The notes beneath the pieces were generated by a model. It did not search any database, was not told the DNA's origin, and saw nothing but the letters and a program-made list of their open reading frames with translations. Positions 50,732-53,325 of a stretch of DNA of 53,325 bases are shown here, one piece after another. The stretch comes from Clostridia bacterium (lineage in GTDB: Bacteria; Bacillota; Clostridia; Christensenellales; Aristaeellaceae). The DNA lies in assembly GCA_017938795.1 (NCBI GenBank), contig JAGBAV010000041.1, positions 1-53,325 on the forward strand, read 5' to 3'. How positions within the stretch are numbered: position 1 is the stretch's first letter; every line of letters starts with the position of its first letter. Position numbers and translations under genes: made by a program.

Positions 50732-52513
50732 ATGAAGAAGAAGCTTCTTGGCGTCCTGCTGGCGATTGCGATGATCGTCACCATGATGCCGGCCGTTATG
50801 GCCGAGGCGCTGCCCGCCGACGGCACCTACACCGGCACCGGCGCAGGCATGCACAGCACCATCAAGGTGGAAGTGACCGTCGAGGGCGGCAAGATCACCG
50901 CCGTGACCGTCCTTGAGCAGGACGAGACCGTCGGCATCTCCGATCCGGCGATCGAACAGATTCCCGCTGCGATCGTCGCGGCGAACAGCGCCGACGTCGA
51001 CGCTGTCGCGCATGCAACCCTGACCTCTAACGGCATCATCGAGGCCGTGAAGAACGCGCTGTCCGGCGTTGTCGCCGAGCAGACCGAGGTGACCCTCACC
51101 CCCGATATGATCGTTGTCGGCTCCGGCTTTGCCGGTCTGGCGGCGACCGTGCGCGGCGCTGAGCTTGGCCTGAATGTGCTTGTTCTCGAGGAGAGCGTCC
51201 GCGTCGGCGGCTGCGCGCACAATGCGGGCGGCACCATCTCCGGCGCCGGCTTCAAGCTTCAGGCGCAGGCCGGCGTTGAGGATACTCCGGAGTCCTTCTA
51301 TGCCGACATCCAGAAGCAGGGCGGCGAGGGTGAGTACAACGAGGCGCTCGCGCTGACCCATACCCAGCGCGCCAAGGACGCCATCGACTGGCTCGATGAG
51401 GACATCGGCATCGACTTCGGCGACCGCACTCTGGTCGGCGGCGCGTACACCGCGATGCCCACCCTGCGCGTGACCCGCGCTCTGGGCTCCTACGCCATGG
51501 GTGCTGCCAACGAGTACCTCAACAAGCTCTATGCCCGCGTTGAGGAGTACATCGCCGAGGGCAAGGTCCAGATCCTGTACAACACCAAGGTCACCAAGAT
51601 CCTGGTTGAGAACAACGAGTGCTACGGCGTCATGGCCGGCGAGAAGGAATTCCTCGCCCCGTCCGTCGTGCTGGCGACCGGCGGCTACGCGTATAACGAG
51701 GAGCTGCTGAAGCTGGCCGGCTTCGAGAACGTCGTCTCTCAGGCGCCCACCACCTCCAACGGCTCCGGCCACCTGATGGCGATGGAGCTGGGCGGCGTGC
51801 TGGACAATGCCGACGAGTATGTCAACTACTACGGCGGCGGCCTGATGACCAACGGCTTCGCCATGGAGTATCAGGTGAAGTCCGCGTATCCGGGCGTCGT
51901 GATCGTCAACAACAAGGGCGAGCGCGTCGCGGCGGAGAACGCCATCGGCATCGCCAACTGGCATGAGGCCGAGGAGAGCAAGCTCTACTTCGTCCTTTCC
52001 TCCAACATGATCAACACCGAGGCTGCGTTCCTCTCCCGCGGCATGGCCAACAAGCATCCGATGACCAACAACGGCTGGGATGACTTCGAGGCGCTGGCCG
52101 CTGAGGGCAAGGTCGTCTTCAAGGCGGACACCATTGAGGCGCTCGCCGAGATGACCGGCCTTGAGAACCTCGCTGCGACCATCGAGACCTACAATGCCGA
52201 CGTCGCCGCCGGCGCTGACAGCGCGTTCGGCCGCACCGCCGAGACCATGATCGCCGTTGAGGAAGGCCCGTTCTACGCGGTCGAGACCGTGCCGTATGTC
52301 TGGTCCGGCATCTCCGGCGGCATCCGCGCCAATGGCGACGGCTACCTGTGGCTGGAGGACGGCACCGTGATCAACGGCCTGTCCCTCGCCGGCGAGATCC
52401 TTGGCCCGAGCAACATCCTGGGCAAGATCAACTTCGGCGGCATCAACCACTCCATGTGCGCGACCTGGGGCATGATCGCGGCCGAGAAGGCTGTCGAGCG
52501 CAAGGCACAGTAA
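50732..52513 (+). CDS. Secreted FMN-binding/FAD-dependent reductase (fumarate/urocanate reductase type)
   Basis: 593-aa exported flavoprotein. A signal peptide (MKKKLLGVLLAIAMI..., cleavage near VMA-EA) is followed by an FMN-binding domain (about 30-112). This ends in VAHATLTSNGII, which resembles the ApbE flavinylation motif (SGATxTS), so FMN is probably attached through the threonine. A FAD-binding-2 reductase domain follows: MIVVGSGFAGLAATVRGAELG at about 127, then GGCAHNAGGTISG and SGGIRANGDGYLW. No CxxCH heme motif is present, unlike Shewanella flavocytochromes. The signal lacks twin arginines. It probably reduces an external alpha,beta-unsaturated acid as an electron sink; substrate unknown. 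The ATG at 50732 follows GGAGG. Single-gene unit. ApbE and an electron-transfer partner are not in the window. Confidence 0.88.
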   Translation: MKKKLLGVLLAIAMIVTMMPAVMAEALPADGTYTGTGAGMHSTIKVEVTVEGGKITAVTVLEQDETVGISDPAIEQIPAAIVAANSADVDAVAHATLTSNGIIEAVKNALSGVVAEQTEVTLTPDMIVVGSGFAGLAATVRGAELGLNVLVLEESVRVGGCAHNAGGTISGAGFKLQAQAGVEDTPESFYADIQKQGGEGEYNEALALTHTQRAKDAIDWLDEDIGIDFGDRTLVGGAYTAMPTLRVTRALGSYAMGAANEYLNKLYARVEEYIAEGKVQILYNTKVTKILVENNECYGVMAGEKEFLAPSVVLATGGYAYNEELLKLAGFENVVSQAPTTSNGSGHLMAMELGGVLDNADEYVNYYGGGLMTNGFAMEYQVKSAYPGVVIVNNKGERVAAENAIGIANWHEAEESKLYFVLSSNMINTEAAFLSRGMANKHPMTNNGWDDFEALAAEGKVVFKADTIEALAEMTGLENLAATIETYNADVAAGADSAFGRTAETMIAVEEGPFYAVETVPYVWSGISGGIRANGDGYLWLEDGTVINGLSLAGEILGPSNILGKINFGGINHSMCATWGMIAAEKAVERKAQ

Positions 52514-52554
52514 TGCACAAGCGGCCTGAAAGGGCCGAAGCGGAAAGCAACCGC

Positions 52555-52580
52555 ATCCCCCTCTTCGGAGGGGGATTTTT
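52555..52580 (+). terminator. Terminator of the flavin reductase gene
   Basis: Perfect 9-bp stem ATCCCCCTC-TTCG-GAGGGGGAT with a UUCG loop and T-run. Confidence 0.93.
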
Positions 52581-52858
52581 CTTTGCTGTGAATTGTGAAA
52601 AACTTTTTCTGCAGGCACGGCTTGTTTTGGTGCATGTGTCCGATGTTCCTGCGGAATTGTGCGGAAATATGCGCGGTCAGAATGCCCGGCATGGGTGCTG
52701 ACGGTCGATTCTGCGCTGTATGCAGCTGGATGTGAAGGAATTCCTGCACAATTGATGGCGGCGGAATTCGGAAATTGCATGCGTGATTCAAATTCAGGTT
52801 TTAGCGTGGTAAAGTGAAAAAGACGCAAGACGAATATTGAATTTTATTACAAATTGAC
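52581..52858. other. Intergenic region without recognisable gene
   Basis: A+T-rich spacer of about 280 nt. AATTGTGCGGAA near 52657 and TTCCTGCACAATT near 52740 form an imperfect inverted repeat. No coding ORF with a ribosome site. Confidence 0.5.
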
Positions 52859-52887
52859 TTGCAGAAAATGCATGTTGATGCTATAAT
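52859..52887 (+). promoter_or_regulatory. Promoter of the DUF3798 gene
   Basis: TTGCAG (52859-52864), 17-nt spacer, TATAAT (52882-52887). A TTGACT slightly upstream is 22 nt from the -10 and too far. The leader is about 120 nt. Confidence 0.6.
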
Positions 52888-53015
52888 GAATTCACTTTTT
52901 ACGCCGCTTTGATGCTGTGCGCGCTCAAAGTGACGAAGGATGCAGCTGTTTCGCATACCGTGTGCAATCGGATATGCTGGAAATAGGAAACTTTTTTATT
53001 TGGAGGGAACCTACT

Positions 53016-53325
53016 ATGAAGAAGCTGTTTGCTCTGGCTCTCGCTCTGGTTCTGTGCCTGGCTCTGGCCGCTGGCGCCGTCGCCGAAGGCAACTGGAAGA
53101 TCGCCATCATGACCGGCACCGTGTCTCAGGGTGAGGAAGAATTCCGCGCCGCTGAGAAGGCCATCGCCACCTGGGGCGCTGACCACATCGTGACCGCTAC
53201 CTATCCGGACAACTTCATGTCCGAGATGGAGACCACCGTTTCCCAGCTCGTGCAGTTCGCTTCCGATCCGGACGTCAAGGCCATCGTGATGTGCCAGGCT
53301 GTTCCGGGCGCGAAGGCTGGCTTTG
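53016..53325 (+). CDS. Secreted DUF3798-family binding protein, N-terminal part
   Basis: The first 103 codons are present; the gene leaves the window. A signal peptide (MKKLFALALALVLCLALAAG..., cleavage near AVA-EG) precedes WKIAIMTGTVSQGEEEFRAA, with YPDNFMSEMETTVSQLVQFA and DPDVKAIVMCQAVPGAKAG. These runs match DUF3798, a periplasmic-binding-like family found in Clostridia and Spirochaetes, often beside uncharacterised ABC transporters. The cysteine in the signal peptide (LVLC) is not in a proper lipobox. The ATG at 53016 follows GGAGGG. Ligand unknown. Confidence 0.78.
   Translation, partial: MKKLFALALALVLCLALAAGAVAEGNWKIAIMTGTVSQGEEEFRAAEKAIATWGADHIVTATYPDNFMSEMETTVSQLVQFASDPDVKAIVMCQAVPGAKAGF

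Noticed and set aside
1..53325. CRISPR arrays, transposases, phage genes, tRNA or rRNA
   Set aside because: I looked for regularly spaced repeats, transposase/integrase motifs and tRNA-like clover patterns on both strands and found none I could support.

Overview
The window reads as a G+C-rich chromosomal segment of an anaerobic, probably gut-dwelling member of class Clostridia (Bacillota). Strong AGGAGG ribosome sites, a split transketolase, the rpmH-rnpA-yidD-yidC-jag block, Jag and YqeK-type proteins and many TPTP-rich secreted wall proteins support this. A Christensenellales-like lineage is a guess; there is no rRNA or tRNA here to place it. I saw no CRISPR array, insertion sequence, prophage or tRNA. 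Most of the DNA is densely coding.

Region by region. (1) 1-2800, oligoxyloside use: a GH3 glycosidase start, a ROK-family repressor and a GH8 reducing-end xylosidase, tied together by three copies of one 23-bp inverted repeat beside their promoters. (2) 2955-8310, sugar phosphates: two-subunit transketolase, then nagB - ROK kinase - nagA for N-acetylglucosamine. (3) 8380-12274: a GH4 alpha-galactosidase, a secreted SH3-domain protein and a CpsB/YwqE-type PHP phosphatase. (4) 12304-14671: about 760 nt of non-coding DNA dense in strong hairpins, directly upstream of a Ro60-like (TROVE/DUF2828) protein with an intact vWA MIDAS. This candidate RNA-protein pair is the most unusual part of the window. 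(5) 14885-19585: MATE exporter, YqeK-like HD protein, 23S rRNA m5U methyltransferase, PfkA. (6) 19807-26451: rpmH, rnpA, yidD, yidC, jag, an O-antigen-ligase-like protein and a secreted Ig-like protein. (7) 26721-31588: a PuuR-like regulator and a spermidine/putrescine ABC transporter (potABCD).

(8) 31642-44211, almost all on the minus strand, is a cell-envelope block. It has a five-gene operon (GT-C-like membrane protein, SGNH protein, MBOAT O-acyltransferase, second SGNH protein, VanY carboxypeptidase), then an L,D-transpeptidase with three peptidoglycan-binding domains, an HtrA protease, a serine beta-lactamase-like hydrolase and a second MATE exporter. (9) 44402-53325, plus strand: an oligopeptide ABC transporter (oppBCDF-oppA), a secreted FMN/FAD reductase of the fumarate/urocanate reductase type, and the start of a DUF3798 secreted binding protein.

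Two cross-cutting observations stand out. A 143-nt structured repeat occurs twice, both times between the core ABC-transporter genes and the solute-binding-protein gene (potC/potD and oppF/oppA), and its helices differ by paired changes. None of the exported binding proteins has a lipobox cysteine, which is odd for a Gram-positive.
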